Positions 14,214 to 21,744 are shown, numbered from the stretch's first letter. The stretch is DNA of 23,139 nucleotides from an uncultured Collinsella sp. (GCA_902464175.1 CABQHZ010000022.1:1-23139), one strand, 5' to 3'. The notes: generated by a model not told the origin, from the letters alone. A program made the numbers and translations.

Positions 14214-15320
14214 ATGCTGCGCATCGCGACCATCGGCACATCCATGATCACAGACGACTTTATCCAAGTCGTCAACGCCAACGACCAAGCCGCGTTTGTG
14301 GGCACGCTTTCACGCGATGCCAATCGCGGTGCCGCCTTTACCGCCGAGCGCGGTGGCGAGCGAAACTTTACTTCACTCGATGAGCTCGCGGCAGCTGCCG
14401 ACGTCGACGCCGTCTATATCGGCAGCCCTAACGCGCTTCACTACGAGCAGGCCCTTGCCTGCATCGCCGGTGGCAAGCACGTCATCGTCGAGAAGCCCTT
14501 CTGCGCCACCGAAGCGCAGGCGCTGGAAGTCTTCCGCGCTGCCGAGGCAGCAGGTGTCGTGGCCCTCGAGGCCATGCGTCCCCTCCACGACCCCGCCTTC
14601 CACGCCATCGAGGACGCCCTGGGCGAGATCGCCCCCATCCGCCGCGCCTCATTGCGCTTTGGCAAATATTCCTCGCGCTACAACGAGATTCTCGCGGGAC
14701 GCGCCACCAATATCTTCGACTGCCACATGGCATCGGGTTCCCTCATGGACATTGGCGTCTACACCGTCGAGCCCATGGTCGAGATTTTCGGCATGCCCTC
14801 CGGCCTTACGAGCATGGCTACTCTGCTCGACCCCGCCACGCGACAGCTCACGCACGGCCCCATCGACGGCTGCGGTTCCATCCTCGCCAGCTACGGCGGT
14901 GGCCGTATCTCCGTCGAGCTCGCGCACTCCAAAATAACGAATGACCTGCTGCCCTCGCAGATCGAAGGCGAGCGTGGCACTATCCAGATCGACCATCTGT
15001 CCACGCCCCGCAACGTCCGCATCGACTATCGCGGCGATGTCGTACGCGGCTCAGCGACCGAGGCACCGCGCGAACAGGGCGACAACGGCCGCGTGCTCGA
15101 CCTGCCCAAATCGAGCAACACTATGGAATACGAACTCACAGACTTTATCACCGCCATCGGCGGCATCGATAACGTTAAGGAAGAGATTTGGGAGACCCCG
15201 GCGGGACGTCACGAACTTGGCCACTACCGCGATGTCACGCTCGTCTCATTGCGCATCATGGATGCCGTGCGCCAGCAGGCCGGCATTACCTTCCCGTCCG
15301 ACGCAGGCAAGCAGGCCTAG
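14214..15320 (+). CDS. Gfo/Idh/MocA family oxidoreductase
   Basis: A 368-residue NAD(P)-dependent dehydrogenase. The N-terminal Rossmann region reads LRIATIGTSMI, then YIGSPNALHYEQAL, and the family signature EKPF (93-96) with Lys94 contacts cofactor and substrate. The C-terminal alpha/beta domain includes GSLMDIGVYTVEPM, the usual site of the catalytic Asp (in MDIG). It acts on a sugar, inositol or related polyol; the substrate cannot be told. An AAGGGGG ribosome site precedes the ATG at 14214. The open frame extends far upstream into rnhA but without a start signal. The next gene begins two bases after the stop. Confidence 0.9.
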   Translation: MLRIATIGTSMITDDFIQVVNANDQAAFVGTLSRDANRGAAFTAERGGERNFTSLDELAAAADVDAVYIGSPNALHYEQALACIAGGKHVIVEKPFCATEAQALEVFRAAEAAGVVALEAMRPLHDPAFHAIEDALGEIAPIRRASLRFGKYSSRYNEILAGRATNIFDCHMASGSLMDIGVYTVEPMVEIFGMPSGLTSMATLLDPATRQLTHGPIDGCGSILASYGGGRISVELAHSKITNDLLPSQIEGERGTIQIDHLSTPRNVRIDYRGDVVRGSATEAPREQGDNGRVLDLPKSSNTMEYELTDFITAIGGIDNVKEEIWETPAGRHELGHYRDVTLVSLRIMDAVRQQAGITFPSDAGKQA

Positions 15321-15322
15321 CG

Positions 15323-15733
15323 ATGGGCTTCTTCGATGCGTTCTTCTCCAGCGTCACCGGCGGCAGTCGAGAGCCTCAAAAACCATCAAACATTGAGCTC
15401 GAGTTGCGCCGCAGGCTTACTGTGCTCGCAAGCGACGAGGCCACTCAAGACACTCCCCTGCGCTATTTCCTGCGCTGGGCGGGGCAAGTCCAGGGCGTTG
15501 GTTTTCGCTTTACCAACACCAACCTCGCGCAGGCACGCGCACTCACCGGCTGGGTGCGCAACATGGAAGACGGCTCGGTCGAGATGGAGATACAGGGAGC
15601 TCCGGCAAACATCCTATCTCATCTCGAGGCGCTTCATGCCTCCTACGAGCGCATGGGAACGCGTTTTCGCCTCGTAGAAGCCCGGGCCCAAGCCCCACTT
15701 GCCAATGAAGACAGTTTCATTCCTCGTTATTAG
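15323..15733 (+). CDS. acyP: Acylphosphatase with N-terminal extension
   Basis: A 136-residue protein. Residues 46-136 are an acylphosphatase domain with the phosphate-binding GQVQGVGFR (54-62, catalytic Arg62) and the catalytic Asn80 in GWVRNMEDG. It hydrolyses acyl phosphates such as carbamoyl phosphate or 1,3-bisphosphoglycerate. Usual family members are about 90-100 residues, so about 45 residues at the N-terminus are extra; they begin with an aromatic MGFFDAFFSS and are otherwise polar. The ATG lies two bases after the stop of the oxidoreductase gene, so translation is probably coupled. An alternative internal start would remove the extension, but I see no good ribosome site for one. Confidence 0.9.
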   Translation: MGFFDAFFSSVTGGSREPQKPSNIELELRRRLTVLASDEATQDTPLRYFLRWAGQVQGVGFRFTNTNLAQARALTGWVRNMEDGSVEMEIQGAPANILSHLEALHASYERMGTRFRLVEARAQAPLANEDSFIPRY

Positions 15734-15758
15734 TATTGTGTGCTAAATACGGTATCAT
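15730..15758 (+). promoter_or_regulatory. Candidate promoter and operator region of the Fur-family gene
   Basis: TTAGTA (15730-15735), 17 bases and TATCAT (15753-15758) could be the promoter. The interval TTAG-N9-CTAA (15730-15746) is a small dyad overlapping the -35, suitable for autoregulation. AT-rich, unlike surrounding DNA. Tentative. Confidence 0.35.
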
Positions 15759-15794
15759 TTACCTACGACCGTTGATAGAAAAGAGGCGAGGCGC

Positions 15795-16175
15795 ATGGCG
15801 GTGCAAAGAAGGAATACCAGGCAGCGAAAGCTGGTTCTTGACGCCGTGCGCCAAAGCTACAGCCATCCCACCGCCGACGAAATCTACAACGTCGTGCGCG
15901 CACAGGATGACAAAATCAGCCGCGGTACGGTCTACCGCAATCTCAATCTCTTGGCCGACGCCGGCGAGATTCTCTCCATCAAGACACCAGGCGGCAGCCG
16001 CTTCGATCGCACGATCGAGCCGCATGCGCATATCATCTGCACCTCATGCAGCCGCGTCATCGACGTACCGCTCCCCTTCGATGCCCAGCTCGATGCCAAG
16101 GCGTCCGAGCAAATCGGCTGGAACGTCACCTCGCACTACACCATCTTCGAGGGCCTCTGCCCCAACTGTAGGTAG
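15795..16175 (+). CDS. Fur-family transcriptional regulator, PerR-like
   Basis: A 126-residue metal-dependent repressor. The N-terminal winged helix includes SHPTADEIY and the recognition helix region ISRGTVYRNLNLL. Two structural zinc pairs are seen, Cys82/Cys85 in CTSC and Cys122/Cys125 in CPNC at the extreme C-terminus. Candidate regulatory metal ligands are His24, Asp71, His77, His79 and Asp90, matching the His/Asp set of PerR, where Fur usually has Glu in place of the last. It may therefore sense peroxide through Fe(II), but Fur or Zur roles are not excluded. GAGGCGAGGCGC precedes the ATG. It ends 14 bases before the convergent HAD gene. Confidence 0.88.
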   Translation: MAVQRRNTRQRKLVLDAVRQSYSHPTADEIYNVVRAQDDKISRGTVYRNLNLLADAGEILSIKTPGGSRFDRTIEPHAHIICTSCSRVIDVPLPFDAQLDAKASEQIGWNVTSHYTIFEGLCPNCR

Positions 16176-16189
16176 ATTTTGGGACATGC

Positions 16190-16987
16190 CTACTCGGCAA
16201 GCAGGCGATGCAGTTCCTCTTCGACCGTGCGCACGTAACGGACGCGGTCGTTGATGCCACGCATAGAGGGATTGCAGCTCTTCATTAGATAGGGATGGCC
16301 CACTACGTTGAGCATGTCGCGGTCGTTTTCGTTATCGCCAAACGCCATCATCTCATCGGGCGAAATACCCAGGGCACGACCGTAATCGGCAAGCGCGGAG
16401 CCCTTGCCCGAACCGAAACCGATAAAGTCCGTCCATTCGGTTCCCGACGTCATCACGTCGACACGGTCGCTAAAGCGACGCTCGAAATACTCCAGGGCCG
16501 CCGGCTGATCCACCTCGGGCGTCTGGAAGGCAATCTTAATGACGTCCTCGTCGATGTCCTCGGGGCGGTCGACCACCGCCACATCGCAGTGGACCTCATA
16601 ACGCAGGTGGTCAACAAACGCATCGTTGCTGCTCATGGTGTAGAGGTGCCCCTCACACGAAAGGGTCACGTCGGCATGGGGATACGCAACCACGGCATTC
16701 GCGATATCCATAGCAAGGCTGCGCTCCATGGAACGCTTGACAACGGCACGTCCCTCGCTCATCACCAGGGCTCCGTTTTCGCATACATAGGCGAGCTCAT
16801 CGGCCACCGGGGCAAACAGATAGCGCAAACTCGCATATTGACGGCCGCTCGCCGGCATAAACACGATACCGTGACGATGCAGCTCATCGATAAGCTCAAA
16901 GGCCTCGGAACGCGGCTCGCGCTCCCCCGGATGCAGCAACGTGCCGTCCAAATCGCATGCAATCAGCTTGATTCCCTCAAGACCCAT
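16190..16987 (-). CDS. Cof-type HAD-superfamily phosphatase
   Basis: A 265-residue phosphatase. Motif I is CDLDGTLL with nucleophile Asp12 and acid Asp14; motif II is the Ser in MPASGRQ; motif III Lys is in GSGKGSAL; motif IV is MAFGDNENDRDML. The region between motifs II and III holds a C2B-type cap, as in the Cof/YbiV subfamily, which dephosphorylates sugar phosphates, nucleotides or flavin precursors. The substrate is not deducible. The ATG at 16987 has GGGGGAAAG upstream; the longer frame reaches into a hairpin and is rejected. It is the last gene in a leftward run after the UreE-like gene, separated by a hairpin. Confidence 0.9.
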   Translation of the reverse strand: MGLEGIKLIACDLDGTLLHPGEREPRSEAFELIDELHRHGIVFMPASGRQYASLRYLFAPVADELAYVCENGALVMSEGRAVVKRSMERSLAMDIANAVVAYPHADVTLSCEGHLYTMSSNDAFVDHLRYEVHCDVAVVDRPEDIDEDVIKIAFQTPEVDQPAALEYFERRFSDRVDVMTSGTEWTDFIGFGSGKGSALADYGRALGISPDEMMAFGDNENDRDMLNVVGHPYLMKSCNPSMRGINDRVRYVRTVEEELHRLLAE

Positions 16988-17017
16988 ATGCTTTCCCCCA
17001 AAGCCTCTTATCAACAG

Positions 17018-17058
17018 CAAGACGGACTTTGATTGGTCGCCCCTCAAAGCCCGTCTTG
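17018..17058 (-). terminator. Hairpin between UreE-like and HAD genes
   Basis: A 15-base stem (17018-17032 with 17044-17058) with an 11-base loop. Its single imperfect pair is A-C in plus-strand RNA but a U-G wobble in minus-strand RNA, which is the direction of transcription. No U-tract follows, so it may be a weak terminator or processing site. Confidence 0.6.
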
Positions 17059-17071
17059 CGCATACGCGCAC

Positions 17072-17650
17072 TTAGCCGCGCGTCTTTTTTACGATGGCAA
17101 AGTCGGGAGCTATGCTCACGACGACCTCCGCCGCACTCGACGCAAAGCGCCGGTCCGCATCGAGTTCACGGGTAACCACCGAGAGCCGAACACCCTCGAC
17201 ACCCCGAAGCATGCGGCCCAAAACAGGCTGCACCGGCGTATACATGCGCACGGTATGCTCGTCCGAGTCGCCCCGGAAGAACGGCGCATGCATGTTGCCG
17301 ATCTCCCAGCACGCATGCGCGAGTGCAATCGGATCCATGCGGTCGACTTCGACCAAATAGACCTCGGCGCTGCGCAGGCGCACGACAACCGCCACGGGCA
17401 CCCTGCCCGAACGGTCAATGGCGAGCACGTCGCCATCGGCAAGACGACCGCCGTCGGCAGTATCCAACCGAACATCGATCGTGCGCCCCAGCTCCGTCAC
17501 GCCCACAAACGCGCATGCATCAGCCTGGTCCCAATCGAGCAGTAGCTCGTCAACTTCAAAGACACCGCCCAGCTCCCGGCGAAGCAGGAGTTCATAGGAC
17601 GGATCGTTGAGATTTCCCAAGCATGTCGTCGAAACCAAGCGTTCAGGCAT
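17072..17650 (-). CDS. Orphan UreE-like protein (nickel chaperone family)
   Basis: A 192-residue protein. Residues 20-100 are beta-rich, with RELGGVFEVDELLLDWD and the GDVLAID strand typical of the UreE N-terminal peptide-binding domain. Residues 100-165 resemble the UreE metal-binding domain: EVYLVEVDRMDPIALAHAC, then EIGNMHAP (His121 where UreE has the nickel-binding His of LGNRH), then a VLGRMLRGV helix. There is no His-rich tail. UreE gives nickel to urease, but no urease or other ure gene is in the window. The SlyD-like gene upstream ends three bases before the ATG, so the two are coupled. I infer a nickel role, perhaps for hydrogenase. Fold similarity is read by eye and is moderately sure. 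Confidence 0.7.
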   Translation of the reverse strand: MPERLVSTTCLGNLNDPSYELLLRRELGGVFEVDELLLDWDQADACAFVGVTELGRTIDVRLDTADGGRLADGDVLAIDRSGRVPVAVVVRLRSAEVYLVEVDRMDPIALAHACWEIGNMHAPFFRGDSDEHTVRMYTPVQPVLGRMLRGVEGVRLSVVTRELDADRRFASSAAEVVVSIAPDFAIVKKTRG

Positions 17651-17653
17651 ACT

Positions 17654-18082
17654 CTAGCCCTCGACCTCGACGAGCTCGATATCAAAGTTGAGGTCCTTGC
17701 CGGCCAGCTCGTGGTTGGCGTCGAGCGTCACGGCCTCGGGCGTTACGTCGATGACCACGGCGGGGACGGGCATACCGCTCGGCGTGGACAGGAAGAGCTT
17801 CATGCCCTTCTCGATCTGCTCGATGTTGGGAACCTGTTCGGCCGGGAAGGTCAGGACCATCTCGGGATTGTGCTCGCCGTAGGCATCGGCAGCGGGAATG
17901 TGCACGGTCTTCTTCTCGCCCACCTGCATGTCGACAACAGCGGCGTCGAAGCCCTTGATCATCTGACCGGCGCCGCAGGTGAACTCCAGCGGCTCGCCGC
18001 GATCGTAAGAGCTATCGAACTGCGTGCCGTCGTCGAGCGTGCCACGATAATGGGTCTTGACCTTCTTGCCCTGGTTGGACAT
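17654..18082 (-). CDS. FKBP-type peptidyl-prolyl isomerase, SlyD-like
   Basis: A 142-residue protein with the two-domain SlyD plan. The FKBP halves are YRGTLDDGTQFDSS (about 12-25) with GAGQMIKGFD (37-46), and the C-terminal LAGKDLNFDIELVEV; between them lies an insert-in-flap chaperone domain (about 65-125) starting near AADAYGEHNPEMV. SlyD proteins fold proline-containing proteins and, in E. coli, also supply nickel for hydrogenase through a His-rich tail. That tail is missing here. The ATG at 18082 was chosen for GGAGG five bases upstream. It is translated just ahead of the UreE-like gene. TATAGT (18147-18142) may be the -10. Confidence 0.92.
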   Translation of the reverse strand: MSNQGKKVKTHYRGTLDDGTQFDSSYDRGEPLEFTCGAGQMIKGFDAAVVDMQVGEKKTVHIPAADAYGEHNPEMVLTFPAEQVPNIEQIEKGMKLFLSTPSGMPVPAVVIDVTPEAVTLDANHELAGKDLNFDIELVEVEG

Positions 18083-18155
18083 GGTAACCTCCGTGATAAG
18101 GGCGGCGCACAACGCGGGCCGCCATGAACATATGGCGCTAACTATACCCTAGTCA

Positions 18156-18161
18156 TACAAT
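18156..18161 (+). promoter_or_regulatory. Candidate -10 element of the dipeptidase gene
   Basis: TACAAT, 41 bases before the dipeptidase ATG. It overlaps the region where the divergent slyD-like gene must have its promoter (TATAGT on the minus strand near 18147-18142), so the two starts may interfere. No clear -35. Confidence 0.35.
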
Positions 18162-18202
18162 TCAAAGACAGTTTGCAAAGAAACGCTGCAACCGGAGGAA
18201 CC

Positions 18203-19216
18203 ATGGCATATCCCGTATTTGACCTACACTGCGACACCGCTGACCGCATCGGCTGGGCCACGCTCGATCTCGACCTGCGCTTTACCGCCGGTACCGACGG
18301 TTATTTCCCCGGCGACGAAACGCATCCGCAAGATTTCGACCTCATCGAGGGCAACGCCTGCGCCATCTCGCTCGCAAAGATCGGCAACACGCCGTGGGCA
18401 CAGTGCTTCGCCACGTTTGTCCCCGACGAGATTCCCACCGCCCACGCCGCGCGCTTCCAGGCGCAGATCATGGCGCACATGAGCGGCCAGGCCATGCTTA
18501 ACCACGACCGCATGGTCAACGTACGCAGCGCGGCAGACATTCACCCTGCGCTCAAAGACGGCAAGGTCGCCTGCATCCACACCATCGAAAACGCCACGTT
18601 CTTTGCCGAGGACCCCGCGCTGATCGAGGTACTCAAGAGCCTGGGCGTACTCATGTCATCACTCAGCTGGAACGCGCAGGGGCCGCTCGCGAGCGGCCAC
18701 GACACCCACGCCGGCCTCACCGCTGCCGGCATCGAGGCCCTTACGCAGATGGAGCACGCCGGCATGGTGCTCGACGTCTCCCACCTCAACGATGAGTGCT
18801 TTGACGAGGTTGTCGCCCACGCCACGCGCCCCTTCGTCGCCAGCCACTCCAACTCCCGTACCGTCTGCAGAGTCAAGCGCAACCTCACCGACGACCAGTT
18901 CCGCACCATTCGCGACATGGGCGGTATCGTCGGCCTCAACTACTGCAGCGAGTTCCTTTCCAACGACGCAACCAAAAAGACCGCCGCAGACGTCACCTTC
19001 GACCAGCTAGCGGCACATATCGAGCACTGGCTCGACCTGGGCGGCGAGGACGTCATCGCACTCGGTGGCGACTGGGACGGCGCCACGGTGCCCGCCTTCC
19101 TCTCCGATGCCAGCATGATGCCCGAGTTCCAGAACATGCTCTCCAAGCACTTTGGCAAGACCGTGATGCAAAAGCTCTGCAGCGACAACGCGCTTGCCTT
19201 CTTTGAGCGTTATTAA
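18203..19216 (+). CDS. Membrane-dipeptidase-family (M19) dipeptidase
   Basis: A 337-residue zinc peptidase of the renal dipeptidase family, acting on dipeptides including ones with a D-residue at the C-terminal side. The metal ligands are visible: His9 and Asp11 in DLHCDT, the bridging Glu129 in TIENATF, His194 in LDVSHLND and His215 in VASHSNSR; Asp290 in LGGDWDG is the active-site acid. There is no signal peptide, so it is probably cytoplasmic, for peptide nutrition or cell-wall turnover. The ATG at 18203 follows GGAGGAACC; the ATG further up at 18173 has no ribosome site. A U-tract-less hairpin follows the stop. Confidence 0.93.
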   Translation: MAYPVFDLHCDTADRIGWATLDLDLRFTAGTDGYFPGDETHPQDFDLIEGNACAISLAKIGNTPWAQCFATFVPDEIPTAHAARFQAQIMAHMSGQAMLNHDRMVNVRSAADIHPALKDGKVACIHTIENATFFAEDPALIEVLKSLGVLMSSLSWNAQGPLASGHDTHAGLTAAGIEALTQMEHAGMVLDVSHLNDECFDEVVAHATRPFVASHSNSRTVCRVKRNLTDDQFRTIRDMGGIVGLNYCSEFLSNDATKKTAADVTFDQLAAHIEHWLDLGGEDVIALGGDWDGATVPAFLSDASMMPEFQNMLSKHFGKTVMQKLCSDNALAFFERY

Positions 19217-19232
19217 TTTCACATCCCTTGAG

Positions 19233-19268
19233 CGGGCCGGCATGCCGAACGGTCGACATGCCGGCCCG
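19233..19268 (+). terminator. Hairpin between dipeptidase and metallopeptidase genes
   Basis: A perfect 12-base, very GC-rich stem (19233-19244 with 19257-19268) with a 12-base loop, 16 bases past the dipeptidase stop. No U-tract. It ends 22 bases before the next start. Confidence 0.6.
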
Positions 19269-19290
19269 TCCCCAATCCAAAGGACCGCTT

Positions 19291-20067
19291 TTGACGCAGC
19301 AGTTTACGATTTCCGCATCCCGACCGGATGGGACGCCCATCCCCGTCGTCGTTACCAAAAAGTGCGTCAAGAACTTCAACCTACGCGTCACTTCGAGCGG
19401 TGAGGTCCACGCCAGCGCACCGCTCGGCGCCACCCGCGAGCGTATCGAAGCGTTTGTGAAGCGCAACAGCGCCTGGATTACCAGCCGACTTGCCCAGCGC
19501 GAGCAGCGTCAGGCGACGGCACGAGAGCCGCTCAGCCCCTCGTCCATCATTGCACTTTGGGGCAAGCCCATCACGGTACAGGATGCACTCGATCACAACT
19601 TTGCATCACCCGCACCGCGACCCAAACAGGCCACCTTCGCAAGTTTTATGGGTACCGATGAATCGGACGAAGGCCCACAGGCCAAGCGGCACGCAATCCT
19701 CGACGGCCTAACGTCCGATGAGCTCCAAGCCCATATCGACCAGCTCTGTGCAACCGAGGTCACCACGGCGCTGTACGATATGGTGCACGCGTACGAAATC
19801 GCAATGGGCGTCACCGTGGCCCGCGTCTCCGTGCGCAGCATGAAAACGCGCTGGGGATCATGCACGCCCAAGACCGGCGCCATTCGCATCGCACGCGAAC
19901 TTGCCGCCTATCCCATCGAATGCCTCGACATGGTTGTCGCCCACGAGCTCGTCCACTTGCTCGAGCCAAGCCACAATCAGCGATTCCACGCCCTGCTCGA
20001 CACGTACTGTCCCAACAATAAAGCTCTGTCGCAGCGGCTCAAGCAGCCACCCATAGAGTCGTATTAG
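19291..20067 (+). CDS. YgjP-like zinc metallopeptidase (DUF45/M48-type)
   Basis: A 258-residue protein. Residues 22-65 are the beta-rich N-terminal part (NFNLRV, then HASAPLGATRERIEAFVKRN) that YgjP proteins share. Residues 183-240 hold SMKTRWGSC followed by the active site HELVH (218-222), with third ligand His228 in EPSHNQRFH, as in SprT-like enzymes. The substrate is unknown. I chose TTG at 19291 because AAAGGA stands seven bases upstream; a TTG at 19228 opens the frame earlier but falls in the hairpin. Residues 103-140 are a polar low-complexity insertion not usual in the family. It converges on folB with only six bases between stops. Confidence 0.85.
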   Translation: MTQQFTISASRPDGTPIPVVVTKKCVKNFNLRVTSSGEVHASAPLGATRERIEAFVKRNSAWITSRLAQREQRQATAREPLSPSSIIALWGKPITVQDALDHNFASPAPRPKQATFASFMGTDESDEGPQAKRHAILDGLTSDELQAHIDQLCATEVTTALYDMVHAYEIAMGVTVARVSVRSMKTRWGSCTPKTGAIRIARELAAYPIECLDMVVAHELVHLLEPSHNQRFHALLDTYCPNNKALSQRLKQPPIESY

Positions 20068-20073
20068 AACCGG

Positions 20074-20559
20074 TTAGCGCACGCGCTCGATCTCGACGCC
20101 GCAGCTTGCCAGGGGCAGGCCAACAGGAGCCCACGGCTTATCGAGCTTTATGCGCACACCAAGCAGCGAGGGATAACGGCGCAGCAGCATCTGGGCTGTC
20201 CCCTCGGCTGCCGCCTCGATGAGCTTAAACGTATGCTCGCGCAGATAGCCATCGACATCGTGGCACACCGAGCCGTAGTCAATCGAGGCGTCCAGGTTAT
20301 CGTGCTCCCCCGCCGCGCGCAGGTCGGCATAGAGCACCAGAGAAACGATGAACTTCTGACCCAGCGCGTTCTCCTCGGGATACACGCCATGGTTGGCAAA
20401 AACCTCAAGGCCGTCAATGACAATACGATCGGCATGGCGCAGATCGTCATAGCTCACGTGAGGCACCGCCGTTGCGGTGGATATTTCGCCCCTTCCACGG
20501 CGGGCGAGCTCAGCACCTTCAGTCTTGGTTGCATTCTCGGGCAGTTTTTTGTTACTCAA
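20074..20559 (-). CDS. folB: Dihydroneopterin aldolase
   Basis: A 161-residue protein. Residues 44-161 match FolB: RIVIDGLEVFANHGVYPEENALGQ at the start (the Glu in YPEE and the His/Gly loop contact the pterin), YGSVCHDVDGYL, the EAAAEGTAQMLL helix, and IKLDKPWAP, whose Lys is catalytic. It converts dihydroneopterin to 6-hydroxymethyl-dihydropterin in folate synthesis. Some 40 polar residues precede the domain. The start is TTG at 20559 with AAGGAG nine bases away; a start inside the extension without a ribosome site is less likely. It is third in the folE-HD-folB run, 43 bases after the HD gene. Confidence 0.92.
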   Translation of the reverse strand: MSNKKLPENATKTEGAELARRGRGEISTATAVPHVSYDDLRHADRIVIDGLEVFANHGVYPEENALGQKFIVSLVLYADLRAAGEHDNLDASIDYGSVCHDVDGYLREHTFKLIEAAAEGTAQMLLRRYPSLLGVRIKLDKPWAPVGLPLASCGVEIERVR

Positions 20560-20602
20560 CGCGATCGTCTCCTTCGTTTAGAACCCCGACCGCGCAAACT
20601 AA

Positions 20603-21184
20603 CTACACGCGAATCGACAGGTTCTTTTTATCATCGCTCCAGTTGCAAGCATTGCGCGCGGGGCATGCAAAGCAGGCGCGCGACGCTTTGTCGGCTGCAT
20701 AGAGCAGACGCTCAAGCGGTTGGCTGTTCACGCGCAGCTTTCGATGGCCCAGAATGGCCGTCTTAATGGCTGCGGCATCGGCCGGCTCAAACGCCACGTC
20801 ATCGGGCATGCCGCCGAGAATCGCATCAGCGACGCGTTCGCTTGCAACATCATGGGATATACCCGATTCATACTGTTCATCTTTGCCGATATCGTGAAGA
20901 AGTGCCGTGGCGTAGATGACCTCGCGGTCAAATTCGAGCTGCTCCTCGAGATTCTTGATCCACATAATGCGAGCGACATCGAGCAGATGGTCAATACCGT
21001 GGCGGCAGAAGATGCGCCCCGATTCCAACTGTACGATGTTGCCCAGGTGCCGCCGGAACAGCCCGTTGGCACAAATGTAATCAATGCGAGGCATGGCACC
21101 AAAGGGGGCCAGGCCCGAAGACATAAAGCCGCGACGCGACGTCCCCTCATCGGTCTTCGATGTAAAGTCGTTGACGACTCTCAT
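20603..21184 (-). CDS. HD-domain phosphohydrolase within the folate operon
   Basis: A 193-residue protein. The HD metal site is seen in order: His62 and His66 in CRHGIDHLLDVARI, HDIGKD with His97 and Asp98, His111 in SGISHDVAS, and Asp165 in LLYAADKASR. A C-terminal cluster CFACPARNAC (Cys171, 174, 180) could bind a metal. Such domains hydrolyse phosphate esters of nucleotides or cofactors. It lies between folE, which ends two bases before its ATG, and folB, so it is translated with the folate genes. That points to a step in pterin metabolism, see findings. No ribosome site stands near the ATG at 21184; coupling with folE may replace it. The family call is firm, the substrate inferred. Confidence 0.85.
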   Translation of the reverse strand: MRVVNDFTSKTDEGTSRRGFMSSGLAPFGAMPRIDYICANGLFRRHLGNIVQLESGRIFCRHGIDHLLDVARIMWIKNLEEQLEFDREVIYATALLHDIGKDEQYESGISHDVASERVADAILGGMPDDVAFEPADAAAIKTAILGHRKLRVNSQPLERLLYAADKASRACFACPARNACNWSDDKKNLSIRV

Positions 21185-21186
21185 GG

Positions 21187-21744
21187 TTAGCGGCCCAGCA
21201 TCCTAAAGAAACGCTCCTCGAGCGCGGGATCGGTCTCAAAGACGCCGCGGCGAGCAAGCGTCACGGTCTTGGTGCCGGGCTTTTGCACGCCACGCATCGT
21301 CATGCACATATGCTCGGCCTCCATCAACACAATCGCTCCCTGGGGAGCGAGATAATCCATGAGGGCATCGGCAACCTGTGTGCACAGTTGCTCCTGCAGC
21401 TGAAGACGGCGGGCATAAACCTCAACCGTGCGGGCGAGCTTGGAAAGCCCAGCCACCCGACCGTTAGGGATATAACCAATGGCGGCCTTGCCATAAAACG
21501 GCAGCAGATGATGTTCGCACAGCGAGTAGAACGTAATGTCGCGCTCGATAACCAAATCGTTCGAAGCGACGGTAAAGGTTTTGGACAGATGCTCCTCGGC
21601 ACTCTGGTCCATGCCGCCGGCGATCTCACCATACATACGGGCAACGCGCGCCGGGGTCTCCAGCAGGCCCTCACGAGTTGGGTCCTCGCCTATGCCCTCA
21701 AGCAACAGCTTAATGGCGGCCTCGACTTTTTCCTGATCGACCAT
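21187..21744 (-). CDS. folE: GTP cyclohydrolase I (FolE, type IA)
   Basis: A 185-residue enzyme of normal length that turns GTP into dihydroneopterin triphosphate, the first step of folate synthesis. The zinc site is Cys76 and His79 in SLCEHHLLPF plus Cys147 in EAEHMCMTMRG. The EDPTREGLLETPARVARMY segment (20-38), YIPNGRVAGLSKLAR and the QKPGTKTVT loop are diagnostic. The ATG at 21744 is preceded by AAGTGAGGCCC. TTGTGG and TACCAT upstream could be a promoter but are 19 bases apart, so I do not list it. It is the first gene of the operon. Confidence 0.96.
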   Translation of the reverse strand: MVDQEKVEAAIKLLLEGIGEDPTREGLLETPARVARMYGEIAGGMDQSAEEHLSKTFTVASNDLVIERDITFYSLCEHHLLPFYGKAAIGYIPNGRVAGLSKLARTVEVYARRLQLQEQLCTQVADALMDYLAPQGAIVLMEAEHMCMTMRGVQKPGTKTVTLARRGVFETDPALEERFFRMLGR

